Below are positions 9,943 through 19,990 of a DNA stretch of 64,000 nt, piece after piece. The stretch comes from Perlucidibaca sp. (GTDB lineage Bacteria > Pseudomonadota > Gammaproteobacteria > Pseudomonadales > Moraxellaceae). Both the position numbers and the translations under genes were made by a program. The notes below the pieces were generated by a model. It had not been told where the DNA came from. It did no database searches and saw only the letters and a list, made by a program, of their open reading frames with translations. Positions within the stretch are counted from its first letter, which is position 1. Every line of letters starts with the position of its first letter. The DNA is taken from positions 62,001-126,000 of the forward strand of contig JAHFSA010000001.1 in NCBI GenBank assembly GCA_023265995.1. Reading direction: 5' to 3'.

Positions 9943-10716
9943 TTACTTCTCGACGAAGGCGCGTTCGATGACGTAGTCACCCGGGGCATGGCTGGTGCCC
10001 TCGACGAAGCCCCTGGCTTCGAGGATGTCGACCAGATCCTTGAGCATGCTCGGGCTGCCGCAGATCATGATGCGGTCGTTGGCCGGATCGAACGGCGGCA
10101 GACCGATGTCCTTGAACATCTCGCCGGACTCGATGAGGTCGGTGAGACGACCCTGCTGATCGAAGTCTTCGCGCGTCACCGTCGGGTAGTAGATCAGCTT
10201 CTCGCGCACCAGCTCGCCGAAGTTCTCGTCTTCCGGCATGTCTTCGGTGATGTGCTCGAAATAGCCCAGCTCGCTTTTCCAGCGCACGCCATGGGTCAGC
10301 ACGATCTTGTCGAAGGCTTCGTAGAACTCGGGGTCGCGGATCACGCTCATGAACGGCGCCAGACCGGTGCCGGTGGAGAGCAGATAGAGGTTCTTGCCGG
10401 GCTTGAGGTTGTCCATGATCAGCGAGCCGGTGGGCTTGCGCGATACCAGCAGGGTGTCACCAACCTGGAGATGCTGTAGGCGCGAGGTCAGCGGACCGTT
10501 CTGGACCTTGATGCTGTAGAACTCGAGATGGTCGCTGTAATGGGCGCTGACCACCGAATAGGCGCGCATCAGCGGCTTGCCTTCGACCTGGAGGCCGATC
10601 ATGACGAACTGGCCGGTCTTGAAACGCAGGCTCTGGTCACGCGTGGTGGTGAAGCTGAACAGGCTGTCATTCCAGTGATGGACTGACAGCACCTTTTCCT
10701 CGTTGAACGCCGACAT
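9943..10716 (-). CDS. fpr: Ferredoxin--NADP(+) reductase
   Basis: MSAFNEEKVLSVHHWNDSLFSF...MRAYSVVSA...LLSTGTGLAPFMSVIRDPE...ICGSPSMLKD...GDYVIERAFVEK. Confidence 0.92.
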   Translation of the reverse strand: MSAFNEEKVLSVHHWNDSLFSFTTTRDQSLRFKTGQFVMIGLQVEGKPLMRAYSVVSAHYSDHLEFYSIKVQNGPLTSRLQHLQVGDTLLVSRKPTGSLIMDNLKPGKNLYLLSTGTGLAPFMSVIRDPEFYEAFDKIVLTHGVRWKSELGYFEHITEDMPEDENFGELVREKLIYYPTVTREDFDQQGRLTDLIESGEMFKDIGLPPFDPANDRIMICGSPSMLKDLVDILEARGFVEGTSHAPGDYVIERAFVEK

Positions 10717-10770
10717 GTCTTTCCTCGAACGTATTGAACTGTGCCGCACTGCGGGGGGTTGCGGCATATT

Positions 10771-11532
10771 TTACGACAAGTCGGCATCGCTTAGCCCATC
10801 AAGATCCTGCAAAGCATTACCAGCAAGTTGCACAAGGTGTGCCCGGCGTTGGCGCAGACGTGCCGAAGCCGCTGCGGTCAGGCTGCCGGCCTCGGCCAGC
10901 GCCACCCGCAGCAGATCGAGGTCGCGCAGGTCGCCGAGCACCTGCTGCGCCGCGCGCAGGGCCGGCAACGCCGGGGCTTCCAGAGACTCGATCAGATAAC
11001 GCAGGTGCTTGCAGTCCAGGCGCAGGACATGGATGGCATCGGGCAGTTGCAGCAGCAATGCGGGCTGGCCGAGGGCACACTGGATGCGGAAAAGCAGGCG
11101 CCGGGCATGGGCGTCGCGGACGGCGATCAGGTCGTCGGCATCCTGATCGCGCCAGATCCTGGCGAGCCGGCGGTTCAACCGGGCCAGCAAGGAATCGGGG
11201 ACATCGGGCGCAGGGCGCAGGGCCGTCGTCACCGTCATGGCGGTCGCTGCAGCCGGCGACAGCAGTTCGCGCAGGCCCTGCTGCTGCACCTCGCGATCAC
11301 GCAAGCGCCCGCTGCCGGCCATGGCCCGCGCGAGTTCGCGCAAGGGTCGGCGCAAGCTGCGAAAGCCGCGCCGGTCGCGCCACGGCGCCAGGCTGGCACG
11401 CAGGCGGCGGACGGCGACACGCACATCATGCAGAGCCATGGCATCGCCAAGCCGCAGGCGCAGCAGGCTGTCGCGCAGGACCATCACGCGTGCCGCCAGC
11501 ATTTGCTCCAGCTGCTGCCTGCCATCGTTCAT
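10771..11532 (-). CDS. CHAD domain-containing protein
   Basis: AMALHDVRVAVRRLRASLAPWR...LRDREVQ...LDCKHLRYLIESL: conserved-histidine helical pattern. Confidence 0.8.
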   Translation of the reverse strand: MNDGRQQLEQMLAARVMVLRDSLLRLRLGDAMALHDVRVAVRRLRASLAPWRDRRGFRSLRRPLRELARAMAGSGRLRDREVQQQGLRELLSPAAATAMTVTTALRPAPDVPDSLLARLNRRLARIWRDQDADDLIAVRDAHARRLLFRIQCALGQPALLLQLPDAIHVLRLDCKHLRYLIESLEAPALPALRAAQQVLGDLRDLDLLRVALAEAGSLTAAASARLRQRRAHLVQLAGNALQDLDGLSDADLS

Positions 11533-12965
11533 GCCGTCATTCTAGGCCCCGGCTGCGGCAACGGGAAATGCTCCTGCAAGCGCCGGCCGAGAGCCAGCAG
11601 ACGCAGGTCATCGCCCATGGCCCCGTGAATCTGCACGGCAATCGGCAGGCCGCTGCGCGCCACCCCGATCGGGAATGTCAGCGTCGGCGTGCCGAGAATC
11701 GACGTCGGCAGCAGGAAGCCGCTGAGGAACACCGAATAGTCCCAGGAGCGGCCCTCGAACGGTATGGGGTGGCCGATCTTCTGATGCAGGATGGCCTCGC
11801 CCGGGGACACCGGGGTTATCCAGAAATCATGATCGCGGTAGAAGCTCTGGTATTGCGCCTGCAAATGCTCGCGCAGGGCCATGTCGTCGCGGTAGCTGTC
11901 GCTGTCGCGGCTGCGCCGCAGCCCCTCGACATAGCTGTCGACCACCCGGCTGTTCTTCCAGAAGGTCCAGCGGAACGAGCTCGAAATGATCTGGCGCAGC
12001 AGGCGGGTGCGGAACACGGCGGGATAGAAGCTGATCGACTCGGTGCCGGCCATGCGCCCCCATAAATGGAAGGCGGTTTCCATGTCGAGCTCGGGCGCCG
12101 CTTCCGTCACCGTCAGGCCCAGCGCCGGCAGTCCGGCCACGAAGGCCTCGATCATGTCGCGGGTTTCACTGCCGGCGGCGACAAAGCCGAAGGAAGTGGC
12201 GTAGGCGATGCGGCCGCCATCCGGCTCGCGCGACAGGGCGGCATGGCGCTGCGGATCGGCGACCGCGCGCAGGCCGAGATCAAGGTCCTCCATGCTGCGC
12301 GCCAGCGGGCCGTTGACCAGCGAATGCTGCCAGGAATTCTTCACCAGCGGCGGCAAGGTGCCCTCGTTGGACACCAGATCATCGCTGGGACGCAGGCCGT
12401 AGACGCCGCAGCAATGCGCCGGATAGCGGATGGAGCCGCCGACATCGCTGCCTATCTCCAGCGGCGTCATGCCGGCGGCCAGCGCGGCGGCGGCGCCACC
12501 AGACGAGCCGCCGCAGGTGCGCGAGACATCCCAGGGGTTGTGGGTGAGACCGAAGATGGGGCTTTCGCACTGCCAGTCGAAACTGTAGATGGGCACGTTG
12601 GTGCGCCCGATGATGATGGCCCCCGCCGCCCGCAGCGCCGCGCTGACGGCCGAATCGGTGCGCGGCTTGTAGTGCGAGAGCATGGGAATGCCGTAGGTGG
12701 TGCGCACGCCGGCGAGACGGGTGGCGTCCTTGAGCGTCATCGGCAGGCCTTGCAGAAGCTGCGTCGGACCGTCGCGGTCGAGCGCCAGGTCAGCCTTGCG
12801 GGCCGCCGCCAGGGCCTGCCGGCGCAGCACCGTGGGCACGGCATTGAGCCTGCCGTCGACGGCGGCAATGCGGTCGAGACAGGCACGGGTGACCTCCAGC
12901 GAGGTCAGTTCACGTCGATGGATGCGTTGCAGCAGCGATGTTGCCGAATCGAACAGATAGTCCAT
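11529..12965 (-). CDS. Amidase
   Basis: Amidase signature: TYGIPMLSHYKPRTDSAVSAALRAAGAIIIGRTNVP...GGSSGGAAAALAAGMTPLEIGSDVGGSIRYPAHCCGVYGLRPS. Confidence 0.93.
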   Translation of the reverse strand: MDYLFDSATSLLQRIHRRELTSLEVTRACLDRIAAVDGRLNAVPTVLRRQALAAARKADLALDRDGPTQLLQGLPMTLKDATRLAGVRTTYGIPMLSHYKPRTDSAVSAALRAAGAIIIGRTNVPIYSFDWQCESPIFGLTHNPWDVSRTCGGSSGGAAAALAAGMTPLEIGSDVGGSIRYPAHCCGVYGLRPSDDLVSNEGTLPPLVKNSWQHSLVNGPLARSMEDLDLGLRAVADPQRHAALSREPDGGRIAYATSFGFVAAGSETRDMIEAFVAGLPALGLTVTEAAPELDMETAFHLWGRMAGTESISFYPAVFRTRLLRQIISSSFRWTFWKNSRVVDSYVEGLRRSRDSDSYRDDMALREHLQAQYQSFYRDHDFWITPVSPGEAILHQKIGHPIPFEGRSWDYSVFLSGFLLPTSILGTPTLTFPIGVARSGLPIAVQIHGAMGDDLRLLALGRRLQEHFPLPQPGPRMTA

Positions 12966-13037
12966 GTCGCCTCCTGGGTTTCGGAGACGATGCTAGAAGG
13001 CAAATATGTCGGAATGACTGCCTGGCAGTCCGCGGCC

Positions 13038-13304
13038 TCAATCAGGGGAGGAAGTCAGTGTCGACACCGGACGTTCCTGGCCGCCACGGGACTCGGGCAC
13101 GCTGCCGGTGAGCAGGTAGTTGAGAATGCGCCGGGAGGCGAAAGCCGGCAGATTGGCCGCGCGCATGTACTCCAGGGCCACCACGGCGATATCCGCCCGG
13201 CGCAGGCTTTCCTGATGCCGCTCGGACCTGGCGCCTTGCAGATGACCGAAGAGATAGCCCGCCAGAGCGAGCGCCACGCATGCGATTGCCCATTCGATTG
13301 TCAT
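13038..13304 (-). CDS. Small membrane-anchored hypothetical protein
   Basis: 88 aa, single N-terminal TM helix (IEWAIACVALALAGYLFGHL). Confidence 0.5.
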   Translation of the reverse strand: MTIEWAIACVALALAGYLFGHLQGARSERHQESLRRADIAVVALEYMRAANLPAFASRRILNYLLTGSVPESRGGQERPVSTLTSSPD

Positions 13305-13418
13305 CGTTGTCTGCCCTGCCCGGTGTATATGAAAGCGGAATGGCTAAAAGGTAGCCGCTGGGCAGGCAGATGTGGATTCGAGTTGGGTAGGCTTTTACGA
13401 GCTTTGTGTTGCCTCGCG

Positions 13419-14261
13419 TCAGCCGATGTATGTGGCTTGCACCAGGCTGTAATCGACCAGACCCGAACGCTGCAGATAGCGACAGAAGTCGGCGCTCAGG
13501 CTGATCTTGCGCCAGCCCGGTGACAGTCGCCTGTACCACGGCAGAGCCGGCCCGCGCCGGGCCGCGAAGGCGGCGAATCCGCCCAGGACCTCGGCATTCA
13601 GATGACTGATGCCGACATTGGCGAAGCCCTGCCGCGTCAGGTCATCGGCGAGAGCGGTCGGCGCGGCCAGGCTGGCCGCGGGCACACCCGCCAGCGCCAG
13701 CAAGGTGCGCAGACGCCGGCGCTGCCAGCCGCTCGCGGCCTCGCCTGCCGGCGCCAGGGTCAGCGTGGTGAAGGCCAGGCGGCCGCCTGTGCGCAGGCCG
13801 GCGGCGGCATGCGCGGCAAAACCGGCCAGGCTGTCGGCATGGTAGGCGGCATCGACACAGACAACGGCATCGAAGCCATGGGCCGGCACGCCGTCCGGCA
13901 ACGGCAGACGATCGAAGCGACCGGCATGCATGCCGGCCAGCGCCGCCGGCGGCTGCGCCCGTATGGCCTCCACGCAGGCGAGCTGATGCTCGATGCCGGT
14001 CACCGCCTGCACGGCGAAGGCCTGCGGCCACAGATGCAGGCTGGCGCCCCGGCCGCAGCCGACATCCAGCACCCGGTCACCCGCGGTCAGCGCGGCCGCC
14101 TTGCCGACCCGCAGCGCCAGCTCGCGACAGGCCTCGACATAGCCCGCCTCGCGGCCATCCGTGGGCCAGCAGCCGAGATTGGCCCAGCCACCGGCACCCT
14201 CGTCAGCCAGCAGGTCGCTGGCAATGGCAAAGCGGCTGCCGTCATCCGGGGAGGCCGACAT
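13419..14261 (-). CDS. SAM-dependent methyltransferase
   Basis: From MSASPDDGSRF...; DRVLDVGCGRGASLHLW, FDAVVCVDAAYHADSLAGFAAHAAAGLRTGGRLAFTTL. Confidence 0.85.
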   Translation of the reverse strand: MSASPDDGSRFAIASDLLADEGAGGWANLGCWPTDGREAGYVEACRELALRVGKAAALTAGDRVLDVGCGRGASLHLWPQAFAVQAVTGIEHQLACVEAIRAQPPAALAGMHAGRFDRLPLPDGVPAHGFDAVVCVDAAYHADSLAGFAAHAAAGLRTGGRLAFTTLTLAPAGEAASGWQRRRLRTLLALAGVPAASLAAPTALADDLTRQGFANVGISHLNAEVLGGFAAFAARRGPALPWYRRLSPGWRKISLSADFCRYLQRSGLVDYSLVQATYIG

Positions 14262-14265
14262 GCGC

Positions 14266-15537
14266 TCAGCCTGCCGCGAAAGCGACCGGCACCTGCAGAT
14301 GCCCGGCCACGGCCATGGCCGAACGCACGGCCGACTCCAGCAGCGGCACGCCCTGGTAAGCCCAGGAGCCGCAGAAGAACACGCGCCGGCCCGGCTCGGC
14401 ATGCAGCGCGGCCAGCCCGGCCTGGGCCTGGCGGGTACCGGTGTGCACCACCGCGCGCGCCAGCGGCACGTTCGCGATGACCTTGTCCGGATCGGGCGGG
14501 AACAGCGGATTCCAGGTCTGCAGCACCGGCGGCGCATGCGCGATGCTGGGCTCCACGGCATTGACCCAGACCGTGAACATGGCCTCGCCGAGATCCTCGC
14601 GCATGAGGTAGTTGAGCGCCGTCCAGTCGGCACGACGCGCCGGCAGGAAGCGCGTGTCGCTGTGCACCACCAGTTCGCCGTGATCGAAGCGTATGGCCTT
14701 CAGCGCCGCCAGCTCGCGGGCATATTGATGGCTGTCGAGGAAACCGAGCTGGTTGGCCTGGGTGGCGACAATGACGCGGTCGAAGCAGCCGCCCTCGCCG
14801 CGCTGGTTGAGCAGATGCACGCCGTGCTCATCCTGGCGCACCTGGATGACCGGGCTGCCGCTGACGAAATCGAGACCGCGGGCGAGACCGTCGACCAGCG
14901 CCGGGGTGCCGCCGCGCAGGCGCAGCAAGGTATCGCCGTGGATGATCTTTTCCAGCAGCGTCAGCAGGTCGAGCGCCGGCCAGGCCAGCAGATGCTCCTC
15001 GCGGCAGGTGCAGATGGTGGTCAGCACCGGCAGCACCAGACCGCGCCAGAACAGGTCATCGAAAGGATTGGCGGCGAGAAAGCCGGCCAGTGTGATGTCG
15101 CTGTCCTGCTCGCGCTTGAGCGCCTCCACGGCGCGCGAGAGCTGCATGAAGCCGCGTGCTATGCGCAGCGACTTGCCGTTGAGGTAGCGCCAGGAACCGA
15201 TCATGGGCCAGCCCGTGAACGGCACCCGGCTGCTGCGGAACCAGGTGCGCTGGTCGAGCCAGCTGCAGGAGGTGAAGGTATCGACCTCGAAGGTATCGAC
15301 ACCGACCTGTGCCGCCAGCGCCAGCACGCTGCGCCAGGCCAGCGGGCTCATGACACGCAGCGGCACATCGACGAGACCGCCGTGCAGATGCACCGTGTGC
15401 GCATCCATGCCGCGTTGCGATTGCGCCTCGAAGACCGTGACGCGATGCCCGCCATCGTGGCAGATCCTGGCGGCGGCCAGGCCGGCCATGCCACTGCCGA
15501 TGACAGCTATCGACTCTTGCATATCGGGTTTCCACAA
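14266..15537 (-). CDS. NAD(P)/FAD-dependent amine-oxidase-like protein
   Basis: IAVIGSGMAGLAAARICHDGGHRVTVFEAQSQRGMDAHTV...FFCGSWAYQGVPLLESAVRSAMAVAGHL; adjacent to methyltransferase. Confidence 0.85.
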   Translation of the reverse strand: MWKPDMQESIAVIGSGMAGLAAARICHDGGHRVTVFEAQSQRGMDAHTVHLHGGLVDVPLRVMSPLAWRSVLALAAQVGVDTFEVDTFTSCSWLDQRTWFRSSRVPFTGWPMIGSWRYLNGKSLRIARGFMQLSRAVEALKREQDSDITLAGFLAANPFDDLFWRGLVLPVLTTICTCREEHLLAWPALDLLTLLEKIIHGDTLLRLRGGTPALVDGLARGLDFVSGSPVIQVRQDEHGVHLLNQRGEGGCFDRVIVATQANQLGFLDSHQYARELAALKAIRFDHGELVVHSDTRFLPARRADWTALNYLMREDLGEAMFTVWVNAVEPSIAHAPPVLQTWNPLFPPDPDKVIANVPLARAVVHTGTRQAQAGLAALHAEPGRRVFFCGSWAYQGVPLLESAVRSAMAVAGHLQVPVAFAAG

Positions 15538-15625
15538 AGGTGGTTATTCATGGCTGGAGATTATGGCAGGGATTGCGCGGCCCTGCCGACATGGCAGCAT
15601 AGGCGGACACCCCACGGGAGTTCGC

Positions 15626-16564
15626 ATGCCCTCGCCTCGCCGCCCCGTCCAGAACCTGTTGCAGAAGCTGCTCATGCTGCCTCTTCTGCTGCTGTCGCCT
15701 GCCGACATGCCGGCGCACGCCTCCACGACAGCGGCCGTCAGCACATACCGCATCGACACCCGGGTCATCAACGAGTCGAGCGGGCTGGCGCGTTCGCAGC
15801 GCCGCTCCGATCTGCTGTGGACGCTCAACGACAGCGGTGGCGATGCGGCTCTCTACGGCATCACGACACACGGACATCATGCCGTGACCCTGCAGCTGCA
15901 AGGCGACCAGGTCGGCAACATCGACTGGGAGGACCTGTCCAGCTATCGGCGCGACGGCCACGACTACGTGCTGATCGGCGACATGGGCGACAACTTCGCC
16001 TTCCGCTCCAGCCTCGTCTTCTATCTGATACGCGAGCCCCGCCTGGGCCACCTGCCGGCTCGGGTACGCAACCTGCCCGTCAGCGTGCAGCAGCGCTACG
16101 AAGTGATCTATCCCGATGGCGCGCGTGATGCCGAGGCGCTGGCCGTGGACGGTCGCGAGAACATGGCCTATGTCATTTCCAAGCGCGCCGAGCGGCCCGC
16201 GCTCTACCGCTTTTCGCTGCGCCCCGGCCAGACCATGCCCATCACCCTGGAGAAGCTGGCCGAGATAGACATTCCGCGCGCGCCGGCCGACTACCCCGGC
16301 AACCCGAACTCGTTCAACTGGGTCACTGCCATGGACTTCGACGATGCCCTCGACCGCGCCTATGTCGGCACCCTGACCACCGGCTACTTCTATGACCGTC
16401 GCCCCGACGAATCCTGGGCGCAGGCCCTGTCGCGGCCACCCCGGGCCTTCGATCTGCCGGAATTCCCGCAGATCGAGGGTGGCTGCTTCGGACGTCGCCA
16501 GCGCGACACGGTCTACATCAGCAGCGAGCAGCTGCCGGCACGGATGGCGCGGCTGCGGCCCTGA
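15626..16564 (+). CDS. Secreted protein, beta-propeller-like hypothetical
   Basis: MPSPRRPVQNLLQKLLMLPLLLLSPADMPAHA signal-like N-terminus; INESSGLARSQRRSDLLWTLNDSGGDAALYGI. Confidence 0.7.
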   Translation: MPSPRRPVQNLLQKLLMLPLLLLSPADMPAHASTTAAVSTYRIDTRVINESSGLARSQRRSDLLWTLNDSGGDAALYGITTHGHHAVTLQLQGDQVGNIDWEDLSSYRRDGHDYVLIGDMGDNFAFRSSLVFYLIREPRLGHLPARVRNLPVSVQQRYEVIYPDGARDAEALAVDGRENMAYVISKRAERPALYRFSLRPGQTMPITLEKLAEIDIPRAPADYPGNPNSFNWVTAMDFDDALDRAYVGTLTTGYFYDRRPDESWAQALSRPPRAFDLPEFPQIEGGCFGRRQRDTVYISSEQLPARMARLRP

Positions 16565-16601
16565 GCGGCCACCTGTCCGTGGCGACCGCCACCGCGCGTG
16601 C

Positions 16602-17249
16602 TCAGTCGGCGCAGCGGAAAGTGAGGTTGATGCGCTGCTCGCCGAATAGCGGATGCCGGCCCGGCTTCAGCGCCAGCACGCCATGAAAGCGCAGGCGCGC
16701 CGGACCGCCCCAGACCAGCACGTCGCCATGCTGCAGCGGCACCCGTGCCGAGCGCTCGCCACGCGTCATGCCGCCGAGGAGAAAGGTGGCCGGCAGACCC
16801 AGTGACACCGAGACGATGGGCTGCTCGAAGTCACGCTCGTTGCGATCCTGATGCAGCGTCATGCGCGCGCCCGGCCGGTAGCAGTTGAGCAGGCAGGCAT
16901 CCGGCCGGAAGCCGGCAAAGCCGGCCTCGGTCGCCGCCGTCACGGCCAGCGTCCGCAGCAGCTCGGGCAGCGCCGGCCAGGGCCGTCCGCTGTCGGGATC
17001 GATGGCATCGTAGCGATAGCCGTGGCGATCGCTGACCCAGCCCAGGTCGCCGCAATTGGTCATGGCCACCGACATGGTGAAGCCGCCGGGCGTGACCATG
17101 TGGCGCAGCGGGGCCTGAAGCATGATCTCCGCCAGAGCCCGCGCCAGCGCGGCCTCGTCAGCGAGGGCAAAGCCGCGCAGCAGCACGACGCCCGGCGCCA
17201 GCAGCTCGCGCGCGGGCAGGCTGTCATGGCCGAACAGGTCCGCGTTCAT
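16602..17249 (-). CDS. alkB: Alpha-ketoglutarate-dependent alkylated-DNA dioxygenase AlkB
   Basis: LLNCYRPGARMTLHQDRNERDFEQPIVSVSLGLPATFLLGG...GDVLVWGGPARLRFHGV...RINLTFR. Confidence 0.95.
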   Translation of the reverse strand: MNADLFGHDSLPARELLAPGVVLLRGFALADEAALARALAEIMLQAPLRHMVTPGGFTMSVAMTNCGDLGWVSDRHGYRYDAIDPDSGRPWPALPELLRTLAVTAATEAGFAGFRPDACLLNCYRPGARMTLHQDRNERDFEQPIVSVSLGLPATFLLGGMTRGERSARVPLQHGDVLVWGGPARLRFHGVLALKPGRHPLFGEQRINLTFRCAD

Positions 17250-17279
17250 GATGCGCTGCTCATGATGCTCTCCCCGGCC

Positions 17280-18491
17280 TCAGGCCCAGCCGTCGAAAAG
17301 GCCGGGCTGCTGCCGTTCCGGCAGACTGTCCGCGACCGCCTGCTGGCCCGGGCGCGCCAGCGAGCCGACGCGCACACCGAGCAGTCGCAGGCGGCGATCC
17401 AGCGGCACCCGCTTCAGGCATTGCCCGGCCAGCGCGCGTATGGTGCGGGCGTCGGCGGTATGGCACTCGACCGAATGATCGCGCGTGGCGGTCTTGAAGT
17501 TGTCGTAGCGGATCTTGATGCCTATGGTGCGGCCGACGTAGCCCTTGCGCTCCAGGTCCGCCGCCAGGCGCTCGCACAGCCGGGTGAAGATGGCGCCCAG
17601 TTCGGCCTTGTCATGCACGGCATGCAGATCACGGCCGAAAGTGGTCTCGCGGCTGATCGACACCGGCTCGCCATGACCCTGCACCGGGCGCTCGTCGCGA
17701 CCTTGCGCGGCCTCGTGCAGCCAGGCACCGTAACTGTTGCCGAAATGCTCGCGCAGCCACTCCGGCGCTCGCGCCGCCAGCTCGCCTATGGTGGCTATGC
17801 CGAAAGCCTGCAGCCTGTCGTCGGTCTTCGGGCCTATGCCGTTGATCTTGCGGCACGGCAGCGGCCAGATCGCGGCCTCCAGATCGGTCTCGTGCAGCAG
17901 GGAAATGCCGTTGGGCTTGTTGAACTCGCTGGCCATCTTGGCCAGCAGCTTGTTGGGTGCGACACCGATCGAGCAGGTCAGCCCGGTCGCCGCCAGAATG
18001 GCCGCCTGCAGGCGCGCGGCCAGGACACGTCCGCCCTCTTCCTGACCACCCTCGGCCGCGCCGAAGTCGATGTAGACCTCGTCGACACCACGATCCTCCA
18101 TGACCGGCGCGAGCTGACGGATCTCGGCCTTGAACAGCCGCGAGTAGTGCCGGTACTGGTCGAAATCGACCGGCAGCAGAATGGCGTCGGGACAGAGCTT
18201 CGCGGCTTTCATCAGCCCCATGGCCGAACCCACGCCGAAGCTCCGGGCGGCATAGGTGGCAGTGGTGATGACGCCGCGCCCGACATAGTCACGCAGGCGC
18301 GGAAAGGCCGCGACCGGGATCTCGTGCAGGGCATCGGCGCCATGAGCGGCGAGCAGCTCCTCGTCGGCCGGGCGCCTGCCGCCGCCGATCACCACCGGCA
18401 GACCGCGCAGCTGCGGATAGCGCAGCAGCTCCACCGATGCATAGAAGGCATCCATGTCGAGATGGGCAATACGGCGTGGAAGCGCGCTCAT
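17280..18491 (-). CDS. dinB: DNA polymerase IV (Y-family)
   Basis: IAHLDMDAFYASVELLRYPQLRGLPVVIGG...EDRGVDEVYIDF...CSIGVAPNKLLAKMASEFNKPNG...INGIGPKTDDRLQAFGIATIGEL. Confidence 0.95.
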   Translation of the reverse strand: MSALPRRIAHLDMDAFYASVELLRYPQLRGLPVVIGGGRRPADEELLAAHGADALHEIPVAAFPRLRDYVGRGVITTATYAARSFGVGSAMGLMKAAKLCPDAILLPVDFDQYRHYSRLFKAEIRQLAPVMEDRGVDEVYIDFGAAEGGQEEGGRVLAARLQAAILAATGLTCSIGVAPNKLLAKMASEFNKPNGISLLHETDLEAAIWPLPCRKINGIGPKTDDRLQAFGIATIGELAARAPEWLREHFGNSYGAWLHEAAQGRDERPVQGHGEPVSISRETTFGRDLHAVHDKAELGAIFTRLCERLAADLERKGYVGRTIGIKIRYDNFKTATRDHSVECHTADARTIRALAGQCLKRVPLDRRLRLLGVRVGSLARPGQQAVADSLPERQQPGLFDGWA

Positions 18492-18507
18492 GAGGCCACA
18501 CGAATCA

Positions 18508-18523
18508 CTGTCATTAAGAACAG
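18508..18523. promoter_or_regulatory. LexA/SOS box
   Basis: CTGT-CATTAAGA-ACAG, matches CTGT-N8-ACAG, 17 bp upstream of dinB. Confidence 0.85.
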
Positions 18524-18663
18524 TATATTACTGTCATGGCAAAACCGGAACCATCACCCGGAACATGACCATGAAACGCTGATCGGCTAGCTCTTGCCAC
18601 CTGCCGGGAGAGCACATCATCATGGCTGCTTCGTGACCAAGACCGCCACCACAGGAGTCCGCC

Positions 18664-19983
18664 GTGCGCACCACGCCGCTCAATCATCTGGATGATGCCT
18701 TCCTCAACATCGAACGCGCGGAAGATCCATGGAGCGTCCATCTCGAAGTCCGCGTCAGCGGCCGCATTGACGAACAGCGCCTGCGCCAGGCCCTGGCGGC
18801 CACACTGGCCTGCCACCCCATGGCGAGAGCGCGCCTGCAGCCCTATCACGAAGGCACCTCGATCTATCAGTGGGAAATCGCCGACGACTGGGACCGCCTC
18901 GGCCTCGACGTGGTCGATGCCGCCAGCATGGCCGACATCGCCGCCGCGCGCGAACGCCTGATCAGCATCAAGATCCCGGTCACCGTGGCGCCCGGCTTCT
19001 ACACCACCCTGGTGCACCATGCCGATGGCGACTGGCTCATGCTCAGCGTCAACCACACCCTCGCCGACGGTCTCTCGACCTTCCGCCTGATGACCTCCAT
19101 CCTGCGTCGCTACGCCGGCCAGGATGACGTCGTGCCGGCCTTCGACCCGCTGCGGGTGCGCAACCTCAAGGACCTCGCCGGCGCCAAGTCCATGCCCGAG
19201 CGCATCGAACGCATCAAGCACCTGCTGACCTATCTGCGCGATGCCGCCACCACGCCGCCAACGCGCGTCAGCGGCAACGCCGGCGTGCGCGAGCACCTGA
19301 TCACCAACCTGCGCGGTTACGGCACGGTGCAAATGGCGCTGAGCGCCGAAGCCAGCGCCAGCATCATGGCCTTGCGCGAAAAGCCGGCGACCATCAACGA
19401 CCTGCTGCTGGCCGCGCTGGCGCTGACCATACAACGCTGGAACCGGCAGCAAGGCGAGGATGGCGGTCGGGTCTCCATCATGATGCCGGTCAACCTGCGA
19501 CCCCAGGCCTGGTGGTACGAGGTGGTGAGCAACTTCTCGTCCTATGTCACCGTGTCGCTGCCCGACAACAACGCTGGCAGCCTGAGCTCGGCCATGCGCG
19601 AGATCACCGCGCAGACCCAGCGCCTGAAGGAGGCCGGTGCCGCCGGCACCCTCATCGACCTGCTCGATCTGCCACGCTGGATGCCGGCCATCCTCAAGGC
19701 GCGCCTGCGCGACATCCTGCCCATGGTGCGCAAGAGCCTGGTCGAGACCACCTGGCTGTCCAATCTCGGCCGCCTCGCCGAAGCACCGGACATGGGCGAT
19801 GCCGGCCGCGTGCAGGAGCTCTTCTTCTCGCCGCCGGCGCCGCTGCCCATGGGCGTGTCGCTGGGTGTCGCCAGCGTCGGTGACCGCCTGTTCCTGACCC
19901 TGCGCTACCGCAAGGCCCTGCTCGACCAGGGCATGGCTGAAGACTTCGCGCGCATGCTGCGCGAACAACTGGGCGTGAGCTGA
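18664..19983 (+). CDS. Condensation-domain / PapA-WS-like acyltransferase
   Basis: LNHLDDAFLNIERAEDPWSVHLEVRVSG...LMLSVNHTLADGLSTFRL...VSIMMPVNLRP; HHxxxDG variant NHTLADG. GTG start. Confidence 0.75.
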   Translation: MRTTPLNHLDDAFLNIERAEDPWSVHLEVRVSGRIDEQRLRQALAATLACHPMARARLQPYHEGTSIYQWEIADDWDRLGLDVVDAASMADIAAARERLISIKIPVTVAPGFYTTLVHHADGDWLMLSVNHTLADGLSTFRLMTSILRRYAGQDDVVPAFDPLRVRNLKDLAGAKSMPERIERIKHLLTYLRDAATTPPTRVSGNAGVREHLITNLRGYGTVQMALSAEASASIMALREKPATINDLLLAALALTIQRWNRQQGEDGGRVSIMMPVNLRPQAWWYEVVSNFSSYVTVSLPDNNAGSLSSAMREITAQTQRLKEAGAAGTLIDLLDLPRWMPAILKARLRDILPMVRKSLVETTWLSNLGRLAEAPDMGDAGRVQELFFSPPAPLPMGVSLGVASVGDRLFLTLRYRKALLDQGMAEDFARMLREQLGVS

Positions 19984-19990
19984 GCGCGCA

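Noticed and set aside
14161-16128. 655-aa + strand ORF
   Set aside because: Antisense to the amine-oxidase-like gene; only the in-phase 15626-16564 frame is protein-like.
18520-18534. Second LexA-like element ACAGTATATTACTGT
   Set aside because: Half-sites are in the outward order ACAG...CTGT, not CTGT-N8-ACAG; only the 18508-18523 site fits the consensus.
16851-18590. 579-aa + strand ORF
   Set aside because: Antisense to alkB and dinB.
18514-19968. 484-aa minus strand ORF
   Set aside because: Antisense to the condensation-domain acyltransferase.
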